Below the pieces are notes generated by a model. It did no database searches and was not told the origin of the DNA. It saw only the letters and a list, made by a program, of their open reading frames with translations. Shown here piece after piece: positions 42,871 to 53,638 of a DNA stretch of 64,000 nucleotides; the first letter of the stretch is position 1; each line of letters begins with the position of its first letter. A program made the position numbers and the translations under genes. This stretch comes from Gnetum montanum (Eukaryota; Streptophyta; Gnetopsida; Gnetales; Gnetaceae), in the NCBI GenBank assembly GCA_015680685.1, contig MNCI01016273.1, positions 1,728,273 through 1,792,272 on the forward strand. Reading direction: 5' to 3'.

Positions 42871-45800
42871 CTATCATTTTCACCATCACCATCAGAGCTA
42901 ATAGTCTAGGGCATAACATAATCCAGAGCAAAGTGTAGCACCATTACAGCATGACAACTGACAAGCCAGAGCTTAACAACAAGACAATGGCATGTAGAAG
43001 TGAGTGTAGATACCTTGGAATTATCAATGTGGATGAGGATGAGCAGATCCTTTAACGTCTTCCTGGGGAACATGTTGCAGAGCGTCAAGAGGCACCATCT
43101 GCTAGGTAGGCCATCATGCTATCTTCAATTTTTTTGGGTTTTGGGGCAATCTACCTTGAGCATGGACCACTATTTCCACCACCTCCATCATGATCGACAC
43201 ATCATGGCTACCATTGCTACCACAACCACCACATCATAGCTATTGCCCTTGCCATGGCTACCATTACCATCGCAATTACCACAGTATGGCTATCACCTTT
43301 GCCATGGCCATTACGTCATGGCTACCGCCGCCACCACCATGGCTAGGAGCAATGCATGAACCATTCCCTCCGCCCTCCCCCCCCCCCCCCCCCCCCCCNN
43401 NNNNNNNNNNNNNNNNNNNNNNNNNNNNNNNNNNNNNNNNNNNNNNNNNNNNNNNNNNNNNNNNNNNNNNNNNNNNNNCCCCCCCCCCCCCCCCCCCCAA
43501 ATTTTTTTTAGAAATGGTTTGATGACATTCTAGACCATGGTAATGGCAAGGGTTTCATCATAGGCCTATGGGTGCTAGGCAGAGTAGGATGAGACAAGGG
43601 TTCTGTTGCATCCTACATGGTGGTACAAAATCGGGGTTTTATGCATCCTATGTAGTGTAACGTGTGGGGTTTTTGATATTGTGTGTTCCATGTCACATGA
43701 TGGATTTCTTGTGTGTTCCACATAGTGGAATAGGGCAAGGGTTTCGTAGATGTCCCGCATTAGCTCTCAAGCTCTATGATGTCCCTGATTGTGTATCTAG
43801 ATTTTTCCATTACTACGCTCTCTAGGAGCATGACTAAGACTTTGTACATTTCGTAGTTAAGTACAATTGCTACAGTACATCGTATAAATTTTGTATGCTG
43901 CATGGGGGCATAGTTGTTATGCTACGAGGAATGCCATAGGGGCATGACAGACACTTAGAAAAATTTTGTTTGACTACTTTTCCTACGGTTGTTATGCTCC
44001 ATGGGAGCATGATGAATACTTTGAAAAATTTTCTCTCTAAAATTTTCACTCTCTATGGGAGTGTAACCAATACTTGGAAAAATTTTTTCTCCAAAACTAT
44101 CATGCTCTATGAGAGAGTGACCAACACTTGAAAAATTTTTTGTTTCCAAATTGTCACACTCCACGAGATCATGACCAATAGTTAGAAAAAATTTTTGAGA
44201 GAAATTTTTTTTTTTTTGCATCATTTTTCAACTACTTTTGTTATTTTTGTTGCCCCTTTATTTAATATTGATGTTTCATTGTAACAATGTAGGGTCATGC
44301 TGAAGCCGATCCTTATTGTGGTTGAGCTTGTATGGATCTTATGTTGTATAAGTTCCCATGTGCCCAATGTCCCCACACCACATACACAAGTAGGAGACTA
44401 AGTAGTTTGGTTTTAAGAGGGTGCATAGGAATTCTTGGAATTCCTACTTTACCACTTCAGTATGATGATGTGGTCACACTTGTCTACTGAAGTAGCAGGC
44501 ATCTTGGTTGAGACATTATTGCCTGGGGCAAACTGAGGCATATTGAAATTCATGACGGATGGACCTATTGAAGGTGAAGTGGTAGCGAGCTTGAGCTAGC
44601 ACTTAAAAGGCCTAAGACCCTTGCCTTGGATTTGGAAAATGCTAGAGTTTAAATGCTACCATAAATACAATATTTTGTTCATTGCACGCCACATGGGTAT
44701 GGCCTTCCAAAATCCACCTAGAATTGTCTACTGTGCTGGATGGTAAGTCTTATTGGGATGATGGAAATCTCATTTTTTTTGCTTTATATAACTTGAAATG
44801 ATTATTTCCATTTTATCTATTGCTAGATTCTTGGTTGATAAGGTTGGTCTTCATGATAGGGTAGGGGCATTAGCCCTGGTCCAAATAGCCATACGAGGGT
44901 TCTCATCTATTGAGAACATACATGCTGGCATCATAGAGAAACTTGGGGAAGACATGAGGACTTAATCAACAAAGTACTCTAAATATTATGCGACGTGCTA
45001 GGAACTAAAGTGGTTAGATGGGGAGTGGGCCTCTTGCTAGATATCCACTATGGAAGAAGTGTTAGTACAAGTACCACCATTCCCCACACCATTCATGCTA
45101 GGTGAGTTATATTATTTATTTATTTTCATGCATTTTCCTTTTTTACTTATCCATTACATAGCTGATTCTATTTTTGTTTATCATAGTAGTAACCAAGTCC
45201 AAAGAAATCATGGTGATTGTCTCAGGGTGCACTAAGGCTAACCTTCTTTTAAAGTATGGTGAGGTAGATGAGTCACAACATCAGTTATGCAATGAGGCCC
45301 TAGCAATAGTTGTGCAAAATTTTCAAGAGTCTGGGCTTATGGACCTATTTTTGGCTATAAACCCAAGCATCCTGATAGTGGAAATGATTACCCTCATTGG
45401 CTCCTTCATAGAAAGTACTGACTATTTTCACACCCAAGTTCACAACATGTAGGTGGTCTTTGAGATTGTTGATGATCTCTTTTTAGATCTCTTTGGTGTT
45501 CCCTATGATGGTTTACCTATGGGTGAAAAAACTAGCAAGGATCTAAACCACTAGGGGGACATCAAAGAATGGCTAGACACCAATAAGGATCGCAAAGGTA
45601 TTTATATGAAAAATTTCAAATTGGAAGTAGCCCAAGATATTTACCCCATCTTTTGAGCTCACCCTTTCCCCAAGCTACTTTCCCAAGGAAACATTTTTGG
45701 GGTAGATAAATCTTGGATCATGAGGGATATAATAGAGGAGAGGACATGATACAACTAGGCCGAATATCTTGTGGAAGGCTTATAGTCTGAGATGATCAAG

Positions 45801-46340
45801 CTGCATAGCAAACTAGAGGCACATTCTCATGTGCACTTTGCATTTTTTATAGCATGTTTGCACAATCTTGTAGAATTTTTAGTGGTTCAGAAAAATGGGA
45901 TGTGGATGGTACAAGATTGCACCCAAATATCCAAGCCATGGATCCACCACATATTCTGCACCACTCAGTCTCAAGACCCCCTAAAGGCTTGGGAATTCTT
46001 TTTCCATGATCTTCAAGGACCAGGTAGGATTGTCCTTCTATGCATGTGAAAATCTTGTAGAGGCTTCTCCCATTAGCACAGGTAATGTAGTGAGAGTGGC
46101 ATGTCTCATTGTAGAGATGGTAAAATTAGTGTTGTAAATTAAAAAGCCTCACCCCACAAAGGTGCCTATGCATGCAATCAAAGATAGGGGCAAGTGGTTA
46201 CATATTAGAGTCTACAATGTGTGGTTTAAGTTCATCAGTGTGTATGCTTCAGCTAGCCTATTTGTTGCTTTTTTTTTCTCTCATTTTTTGTGGTTACTAT
46301 GTACAAACACCTTTGAATTTTTGTGTCTAATGCATACTAC
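42871..46340 (+). pseudogene. Antisense nested gene of element B (exons 1-4, truncated)
   Basis: Likely exons: ~42871-43105, 44293-44742, 44827-45101 and 45187-46237, each with usable GT and AG signals at the places used in A and C. Exon 3 reads VGLHDRVGALALVQIAIRGFSSIENIHAG and exon 4 NLLLKYGEVDESQHQLCNEA, LMDLFLAINPSILIVEMITL, SHVHFAFFIACLHNLVEFLVVQ and SKPWIHHIF, all aligning with C. After the exon 4 donor the element breaks off at about 46340, so exons 5-8, the 3' hairpin array and the protease are missing. Intron 1 contains the assembly gap. Multiple stops make it inactive. Confidence 0.7.
43377..43498. other. Assembly gap of 80 N between poly-C runs
   Basis: Twenty-two C residues, 80 N (43399-43478), then twenty C residues. 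It lies in intron 1 of the element B antisense gene. The true length and sequence are unknown, and the C runs may be sequencing or gap-filling artefacts. Confidence 0.97.
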
Positions 46341-46429
46341 TTACATGTAGAGATGGATGCTTGTTTCATTGCCTAGAGTTTTTGCACACAATTGAATCCC
46401 ATATTACTATACACGATGCATGGAACTCT

Positions 46430-48973
46430 GGGCATTAATGGTGCTTACATCAATGGTGCATCATAGTATGGATCTTGTGTGATGTTTGAATTAAAGGAGA
46501 CTCAAAGGAATTTGATATAGAGGAAGATAGAGGGACATGGTTATCAATCGTAGGTGTATTTGAGGGTTTAGGTAGACTACGTGGTTTGAAGAAAGGTCTT
46601 TTCTTTGATTTACTATCCAAACCACTTAGTTGATGAAGAAATTGTAAATTAATGGCCCTAGTAGCATTGTGTTGTTGCAGTTGAGCTAGTAGTTCACCTT
46701 GCATAGGTGGAGCAAGTGGTAGCTATGCCAAGGAAGGAGGAAGAGGTGTAGGAATAGGAGGAGGATAAGGGTAAGGGGTGGTATCCCTTCTTGCTTATGG
46801 ATAATGAGTTTGATAATAATCATAAGGATGGTAGTGAGATTGGAATGTAGAAACATAACTAGAAAAGTAACATGGAGACAGGGGTTGCTGAATGTAATAG
46901 CCATATAGATCAGGTTGTTTATAAGGGTATTACTACCTTGGTGGTGCCAACGCCCATGACTGTGGTTACTTCCACTATTGATATTGCTCATATGGTTGTA
47001 GTGGAGCTCCACTTGGATAATATTATCGTTGCTAGTGGAACTTCCTGAAATTACCTTGGGAATAAGATAATCTTTTAGATGTTTTCCTTTGTGTGAGTTG
47101 TGGATTCAAAGCATACATCCTAGATTCTTGTAAGTGTGACACTATGAGGTAACATCCCTTAGGATTTTCATACTGGTAGACATCACATCCACCATCATCA
47201 TCTAATTCACTTTTTACAACTTCCACTATTGTAGCAATCTTGTCCTTATCTCTTTGATAGGAACATTCAACTTCCTTGCACCTCCTATTCTCATGATTAC
47301 TACCTTGTTCTTTGGATTCTTCAGCAATCTTTTGGATAGCTTGAAATCTGCTATTCATGGAGTCCCATAATTAATCAACCCTAGCTACAATTTCATATTG
47401 AAATTTTTGGAGTAGCAAGGCTTTCCTACTTGCCACCTCATCAAGTGTTGATTCTTCCTCACTATCATAAAATCAAACCTCCCTCTTACAAATGGAAGGA
47501 TCATGATTATATTCTTCTGTACTTTCTTATTTTCTTAATTCACCTTTTTCTTTAGCTATTTGCTTAATCAATCTTTGGATCTAATGGGAACTTGACTCTA
47601 ATAGTCACCCTTGGGCATAGATGTCAATGGTTCTTCTTGTTTTAGATCGAAGCCCATCTATGATGTGATGATAACCATGGAAGGGACATCTGTGCATTAC
47701 AAAATAGTATCGAACGATGGTGGCATCCAAGGGTTTATGTGTTTCTTATGTCCATCCTTAGATCTACCTTCTCAAGTTGGACCACTCTAGAGTATGTTTA
47801 ATATTTTTCATTGAATAATTCAAGCATTGTACTCCATTATCTAATAAATTCTGGTTCTAAGGACTAGTATCAATTTTTTGTTTTCTTAATGAGTGTCCAT
47901 GGGAATAACTTAAGTTTTTACCACTCGTTCTCTATATTTTGCAAGGAACATGCATCTTGAAATGCTTGGAGATGGTTCTATAGATCTAAGTTATATCCTC
48001 CTTCAAATTGAGGGATATTGTTCTTTTCTAGGCTTTTTATATAACTATCCTTCACATGCCTTGTTGGAATTCATACTACCTCTACAATGTTTAGCATGCT
48101 TTGAGTAGTAAGAAAAGGCTCATCGAGGCCTTGAGTTTAGTGCCTCTAATGCCCTCTACTACCCCTTAGTTCATGGAATTATGTCTCTCTTGAATGCTCA
48201 TGCCCTTGGTCTTATCTTGTCCAACAATCCATTAACTCCTTTTGGTCTTGTTAGTCACCTCCATCACGATCTCACCCATGCAATTGCAATTAGAGCTAGA
48301 AGAAGAAGAGGATGATGATGAAGGTGTAGAGGAAGAATGACTTTCATCATCATGGTGCTTGTTACCACCTCTTTGGTTATCGCAACTATGATTACAATCT
48401 TGTTTCTTGTCTGCATCCTTGCCTTAACTTGCCTTTTTGGATTCTTCTTTGTCATTGAATCCATTCTTGCAAAAACTAGGATTGTGAATTGTGGACTGCA
48501 AGTTCTGGTTTTGACCTTCTTCACCAAAGTTAAAGAGAGGGATTTCACTGAATGGAAAATCCCCAGAGAAGGGCTCTCCATCATATTTTTGGTACAACAG
48601 GAATGGGAAATCATTAAATTCTTTTCTCTTCATAGATTCATAATTCTATTCTAACTGGAAATCCCTTAGATGTTGTGCCTCAATGGGATGATAATTCCTA
48701 GCATCACTATCCTACACCACATACTTAGCATGAAGTCCTAGGACACCCCATTGTAAAAGCATTTGTTAAAGCATTGTAGGAATGAATTGATCAGGCGACA
48801 ACATAATGTTGCCCTCCATGTCATACTAGTATAGTTAATCATCCTAGTGAAGGATGAAGGTGAAATTTGATACTTGCTCATCAAGATGAGCATATACCAC
48901 TCAGTATTGTTAAGGCACTAGTGGATGTACTTTGTCAGACTTGGATGGATAATCACTCCTATGAGAAGAAGAC
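46430..48973 (-). pseudogene. Gag of a different LTR family (G), decayed
   Basis: From ATG near 48973 on the minus strand: VYAHLDEQVSNFTFILH, NYHPIEAQHLRDFQLE, KRKEFNDFPFLLYQKYDGEP, a Ser-rich run, a decayed gag core (HLQAFQD-like, LFPWTLIKKTKNW-like, VRYYFVMHRCPFHGYHHI near 47700), EEESTLDEVASRKALLLQKF, QAIQKIAEESKEQ, then a Pro/Tyr-rich tail and MQGELLAQLQQHNA ending at 46450. It differs from the gag of element A. No protease or RT follows. It may be the gag of a recombinant or of a gag-only element. Confidence 0.55.
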
Positions 48974-49114
48974 ATATTATGTTAGAAAAATAAAAATGTA
49001 GTATGCTTCTTAAATTATTGTAGTAATATTAAGATGTGATATGACTCTATGGTGTGTTCAAATGATTTGAATAATTTTCACTAAGTCCTAGATAGTGCAC
49101 AAAATAACCAAAAG

Positions 49115-49133
49115 GTCCCTAGCAATGGTGCCA
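49115..49133 (-). other. Primer-binding site beside the shared LTR
   Basis: On the minus strand, two bases inside the LTR: TGGCACCATTGCTAGGGAC. It resembles the TGGCGCC-type sites common in plant Ty3/gypsy elements and differs from the site of element A. It belongs to the G/B side of the LTR. Confidence 0.62.
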
Positions 49134-49135
49134 AT

Positions 49136-50344
49136 TGTACCGTCTGAAATCATCGGTCTTCAGCTAGAAGAAAACAGAGACCAGGGGATCACAGAACACA
49201 CACAGAAGACTCTACCTTCACCTGAGGGCGAGCTAGAATGAATGAAGGTAGAGTACCTTGGGTGGTTCGCACGCAGATCAAACAAGGATTTCCCCGAACG
49301 TACATTGAAGTGCAATATGCTAGGTTATACATAAACAACGTAACAAGTGTAAATCAGGGTGTAAACAACGTAACTGATGCGAATAGAGTGTAAACATAAA
49401 TGAGCAGAAGCAGAATACATGCAACGATTAATGCAAACTGTAAATGATTTTGGGAAGAAAATGTAACAATAGCATTACAGAATGAGAGTACAATGCACTG
49501 GTCTAACACAGTTGTGACTTGGACACAAGGCAGATGAAAAGCCCTGGTGAATGTAGGGATGACGGTAGGCTAGTTCGCACTATAGACACAGTGTAGAGGC
49601 TGTATGCTCAGTGTATAGGTTTTCCAGCGTATGAGGTTCTCTGCTTTGAAGCTCAGCGTCTTTGCTCTCTGTGTTTGCTCTGAATGTTTACGAACCGACC
49701 TGGTTCTTGTGAAAAATTGGGGTTTTTATACAGGTTTTGATGGCAGACTCGGGTTGGGCGACATGTGACGCATTGACAAGGTGCAAAAGTGTAAAATTTA
49801 CATGTGTAAAATATGTTACATTTGGCGGGCGTATATGTTGGGCATATACGCTGTGTCTGGCGAGCATAGACTGTGGGCGTATACGCTGGATGTGCTGGGC
49901 ATATGCGAATTTGGGCGTAGATGTTGTGAACGCTAGGCGTATATGCTGATCTGCTAGGTGTATACGCTGATGTTTGCTACCTTATGCCAAATCTTGCTCT
50001 GCAGTGCTGTTTCCATGCCGTCTTTGGAGATTTCATGCCGGGCGTATACAGCTGTTGTACCTGCTGAGCATACATGTGAGGCATATACGCTAGGCATGTA
50101 CGCTGGATGTCTATGCTGTGGACTTCAGGTGTATACACTGGGAATGTCTGGCGTATATGCTGAGAATGTCGACTTGGGCGTATACACCGGGCGTATACGC
50201 TGAGAATGCATACTTAGTGAAAATTAAGCATCTGATCTCCAAAGTTGCCATCTGTGACACTAGATGTAGCTGTGGTCGTCTGTGGGTCCTAGGGATCTGC
50301 TTCGCATTGGAGTAGTACTAAGCTCGAATTTTTGTGGTGTTTCA
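49136..50344 (-). repeat. LTR shared by the G/B side and element C
   Basis: It runs from TGTACCGTCTGAAATC to GGTGTTTCA (1,209 bp). Its left edge touches a primer site and its right edge a polypurine tract, so it is at once the 5' LTR of what lies left and the 3' LTR of element C. Such chains arise by recombination between LTRs. The minus-strand TATA box TGTATAAAAACC is at about 49731-49742. Positions 49825-50215 are full of GCGTATACGC-type palindromes. CpG is plentiful, unlike in A and B. Confidence 0.75.
49825..50215. repeat. Palindromic GCGTATACGC repeat cluster in the shared LTR
   Basis: About a dozen dispersed copies of GGCGTATACGCTG and one-base variants (GGCGTATATGC, GGCATATACGC), spaced 15-45 bp. 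The same word forms the repeat in intron 1 of the antisense gene at 55985-56510. Confidence 0.78.
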
Positions 50345-50412
50345 TTGGCCCCTCTTTGTTGATGCTTGGAGGAATCAACCCGAGAAGCGTCGACAAAGAA
50401 GTGCAAAACACC
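50336..50412. repeat. Hairpin across LTR edge and polypurine tract, element C
   Basis: The outer arms GGTGTTT and AAACACC are perfect. The inner arms CTTTGTTGATGCTT (50354-50367) and AAGCGTCGACAAAG (50385-50398) pair over 14 positions with two wobbles. The polypurine tract AAAGAGGGGCC (minus strand) lies between the arms. Relative to B, four or five arm positions differ on both sides in a matching way. Confidence 0.82.
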
Positions 50413-51415
50413 ACAAGCAACTTGATGGAGACTTTGTCTGTTGCCACTTGACTAGATGTCATCGCATCGTGTTTAGTAGTACATGGAATTCAAAGACGTA
50501 AAATTTGTATCTGGATGGGGAAACGGAGCTTTCGGGGATTGGGAACGGAGCAAGAGATTGTAAAAGGGGATGCTCTGGTGTTTGTCATGCTGATCCTTGT
50601 CAGTGGCCATCATTTAGCAGACTTGGAATCCAGACATGCGATGTGCGTTCTTTGGCAGAACAAGACTCTTAGTTAGTGTTCAAGAGGACTTGTTGGCGAG
50701 ATCAAAGCCATGTGAGGACATGTTACATTCTTTGGAGGAATAGGGCCCTTATTTGGTGTTTTAGGGGGAGCCTGTTGGTGGAGAGCCAAAGCTATGCAAC
50801 GAGATGCTCGTGATTGTTTTGGTCATGAGTACTTGGTTCCAAGACAACTGCCTTCCCGCCTCGGGTTTATATGAGAAGTGCCAAGGATCTTGATTGTCTT
50901 TTTTTTCTGTTATTCTTTTTTTGCGAAGAAAATGTGATTTGATCACGTACTCATGCTCAAAGGCTACCTTGTGTGTTGCAACTACTCAAAGGTGTTACAG
51001 TGTGCAACGTTATGTTCAAAGGTTTGAGTGTACTGGGTGTATCAGACGTGTGGCTGAGTAGAGTGTGTCAGTGAGTAGATAGGGAACGTATTGGGAAATG
51101 GGGATGTACTAGTGAACGGCTTGATTTAGTCTTGCTTCATGGGTTTTGAACGTTGCCTCATCTTGCTGCTTATGATGGAATGCATTCTTGTGCGAATACT
51201 TCTGAGCGTCATCCTGCAAACACAACTCCAAGCAGACAAGAAAACCATGAGTGAATAAGCAAGCTTAGACTTAAAAAACAACTGATGGAATAAAGGTACT
51301 GGAAGAGATTTCAGGCATTGTAAATGAATGGCGACAACGTTGGTAGGATCATCTGATAGCGGGCGATGCAGTGATTCTGATGAAGCTTGAATGTGGCTGC
51401 GGATTGAAGAACCAG
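50413..51415. other. 3' spacer of element C, no gene
   Basis: Untranslated sequence between the polypurine hairpin and the hairpin array, shorter than in A and B. Nothing else was recognised. Confidence 0.5.
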
Positions 51416-51423
51416 AGATGGAG

Positions 51424-51793
51424 TTGCTAATTTATAGTCTTAGCAGACTATCATGGGTTATTTTTATGTCATAACCCATTGGACATTGCTTGTTTAGCAT
51501 TGTGGTGGACGTTACATTGCTAGTTTCTAGTCTTAGCGGACCATAAAGAGGCAGAATAGTTTATAGTCTTAGCGGACTCTAGTGAATGCAACAATGGCAG
51601 TTTACTGTCATGCTGGACGGGTGCTAGTTTATTGTCATTGCGGACACTGCGTGGTATCAGTTTATCGTCATGATCCCAGGACGAGCTGTGGTATCAGTTT
51701 TAAGTCATAATCTAGGACTGTTCTATGGTATCAATTTTAAGTCATAATCCAGGACTGTTCTGTGGTATTAGTTTATAGTCATGACCCCAAGAC
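51424..51793 (+). repeat. Hairpin-motif array 3' of element C integrase
   Basis: About eleven units at 25-40 bp spacing, each with (A)GTTTA-x-NGTC, a loop of 6-10 bases and GACN. Stems seen: ATAGTC/GACTAT (51428-51445), TGTC/GACA (about 51633-51647), CGTC/GACG (51666-51683) and AGTC/GACT several times. The first pair varies on both arms together. The last unit ends 20 bp from the integrase stop at 51814. Confidence 0.85.
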
Positions 51794-51813
51794 TCACACA
51801 TACCTCACTTTGT

Positions 51814-53158
51814 TCAAATGTAGAATGGCTTCAGAAACGAGTGATTGGTTGGATTTACAAACTCATTTCCTTCCATATCAGCTATCTTAAATGCTACGTT
51901 GTCGAATGCTTTAGTGACCAAGTAAGGCCCTTCCCAGTTGGCAGAGAATTTGTCTATGTGTTCTCGAATGACTTTGAGCACAAGGTCACCTTCTTTGATA
52001 AGGTGCTTACAAATGTCATGTCGATGTCGTTGCCATTGTTTTTTTTGGTACCACTCGATTTGATCGAGCGCCGGAAAGTGTGATCCTTAAAGATGGTACC
52101 TGCAACTCCAGAGGTAAAACAGCTTCTGAACCATAAACAAGACTATATGATGTCTTACCTGTTGAAGTCCGACGTGTAGTACGATATGCCCACAATGTGT
52201 ATACCAATTGTTCGTGCCATCTTCGCTTGCTTTGGGTAAGCATCTTTTTGAGTATTGTAATAATCATTTTGTTTGTCGCCTCTGCTTGCCCATTGCTCTG
52301 AGGATAGTAAGGGGATGAAAACGAGTGTTTGATCCCTAGACTTTCACAAAAGGTTTTGGTCTCGGCACTGCTAAATTGTGGTCCATTGTCAGTGATGATT
52401 GTCATGGGAATGCCAAAGCGGGTTGCAATGTTCTCAAGAATAAAATTGCATATATGTTTAGATGTAGTTTTTCGAAGGGGAGCAGCTTCTACCCACTTCA
52501 TGAAATATTCTGTTGCGGTTATGATGAAACTATGCCCTGTAGAAGATGAGGGTGTTATTGGGCCGATAAGGTCTAATCCCCACTTTTGAAAGGGCCACGT
52601 GATTTGCGTCGTATGCAACTCATTTGGTGGGACATGGATTAGATTGCTATGTTTCTGGCAAGTACTACATGGTTTAACCTTGGAGAGACAGTCATATTCC
52701 ATGTGTGGCCAATAGTAGCCTATGCATATTATTTTTGTTGCCATGGCTTTTGGTGCTATGTGTCCTCCACATAGCCCTTCATGTACCTGTTCAACAATGG
52801 TTTGAGCATCAGTACTACCAATGCATGTTAGCAATATGCCTTCATAGGATCTACGACACAATGTGTTCCCTACCAGGGTATACTGCTTAGAACATTTTCG
52901 TACTGCATCCTTTTGTGCATTTGTTAGATGTCGTGGTGTTTCACCCCGTAGAAGGTACTCTTTTATGTCATCATACCATTCTATCGCGCGTGTTGTACTA
53001 ATAGATGCGATTGGCAATGTGTCAAGAGTATCAGTTATTGGTTCAGCACAACTGATCACGGAGCTTGGAAATGTATGGAACATGTCTGACGATATATTTA
53101 GTGCTAATGTGGCTAATGCATCTGCGATGGTATTATCATTTTTGGAGATGTGTTGCAC
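51814..53158 (-). pseudogene. Element C integrase (nearly intact)
   Basis: The open frame 52016-53158 (380 codons) covers the end of the second RNase H, the zinc-binding domain (VHEGLCGGHIAPKAMATKI, YYWPHMEYDCLSKVKPCSTC) and the catalytic core with WGLDLIGPI (first Asp), TDNGPQFSS (second Asp) and PQSNGQAEATNKM (Glu), all three acidic residues present. After one frame break the GPF/Y C-terminus follows (KEGDLVLKVIREHIDKFSAN, then WEGPYLVTKAF) and ends FLKPFYI at TGA 51814. It inserts element cDNA into chromosomes. Only the frame break and the damaged upstream pol mark it as non-functional. Confidence 0.88.
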
Positions 53159-53638
53159 ATCGATGTTTTCAAATCACCTGATTAGGTGTTTTGCCAAGTC
53201 GCAATATGGTTGTAAGTGTTGGGCTTTACAGGTATAAACATCTGTGACTTGGTTTAAGACCAATTGCGAGTCTCCTCTGACCACAAGTCGTGTGATGTCT
53301 GAAGCCCGTGCTGCTGCGAGACCTCTAAGGAGACCTTCGTACTTTGTTATGTTATTAGTACAATGAAAATTGAAACGATAAGAAAAGGGTCAGATCTCCC
53401 TAGAGGGATAGGTGATGATAGCGGCTGCGCTTCCCCCTCGAGAGGTGGATGCTCCATCAAAGTTTAGAATGGCATCGTAGTCATCGGGCACTATGTCTAT
53501 TACGCTTATGTTTTCATCTGAGAATTTTGGCTCTATTGCCCCTTGATCATGTGTTGGTGACGCGGCCATTTGATTTGCTATGGCTTGACCCTTAACTAAT
53601 GATTGCACTATGTAATGTAGGTCAAACTCAGCTATCAT
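53159..53638 (-). pseudogene. Element C archaeal-type RNase H domain
   Basis: On the minus strand AILNFDGASTSRGGSAAAII, SYRFNFHCTNNITKYEGLLRG, TRLVVRGDSQLVLNQV and, across a stop near 53178, NDNTIADALATLAL in the next open frame. The D-G-A, T-K-Y-E, R-G-D-S-Q and D-A-L blocks carry the four catalytic acidic residues. This second RNase H, placed between pol RNase H and integrase, defines the Tat lineage. One or two stops interrupt it. Confidence 0.82.

Noticed and set aside
43190-43522. Reading frame running through the N gap (poly-Pro or poly-Gly)
   Set aside because: It exists only because N and homopolymer C contain no stop. It lies in intron 1 of the nested gene.
49830-50200. Plus-strand frames in the LTR (49737-50315)
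   Set aside because: They are made of GCGTATACGC repeats, which happen to lack stops in one frame. Nothing is conserved in the other LTRs.
51424-51793. CRISPR-like array of short repeats with spacers
   Set aside because: Repeats are imperfect, spacing varies from 25 to 45 bp, and the context is a plant retrotransposon. The units are better explained as a hairpin motif array.
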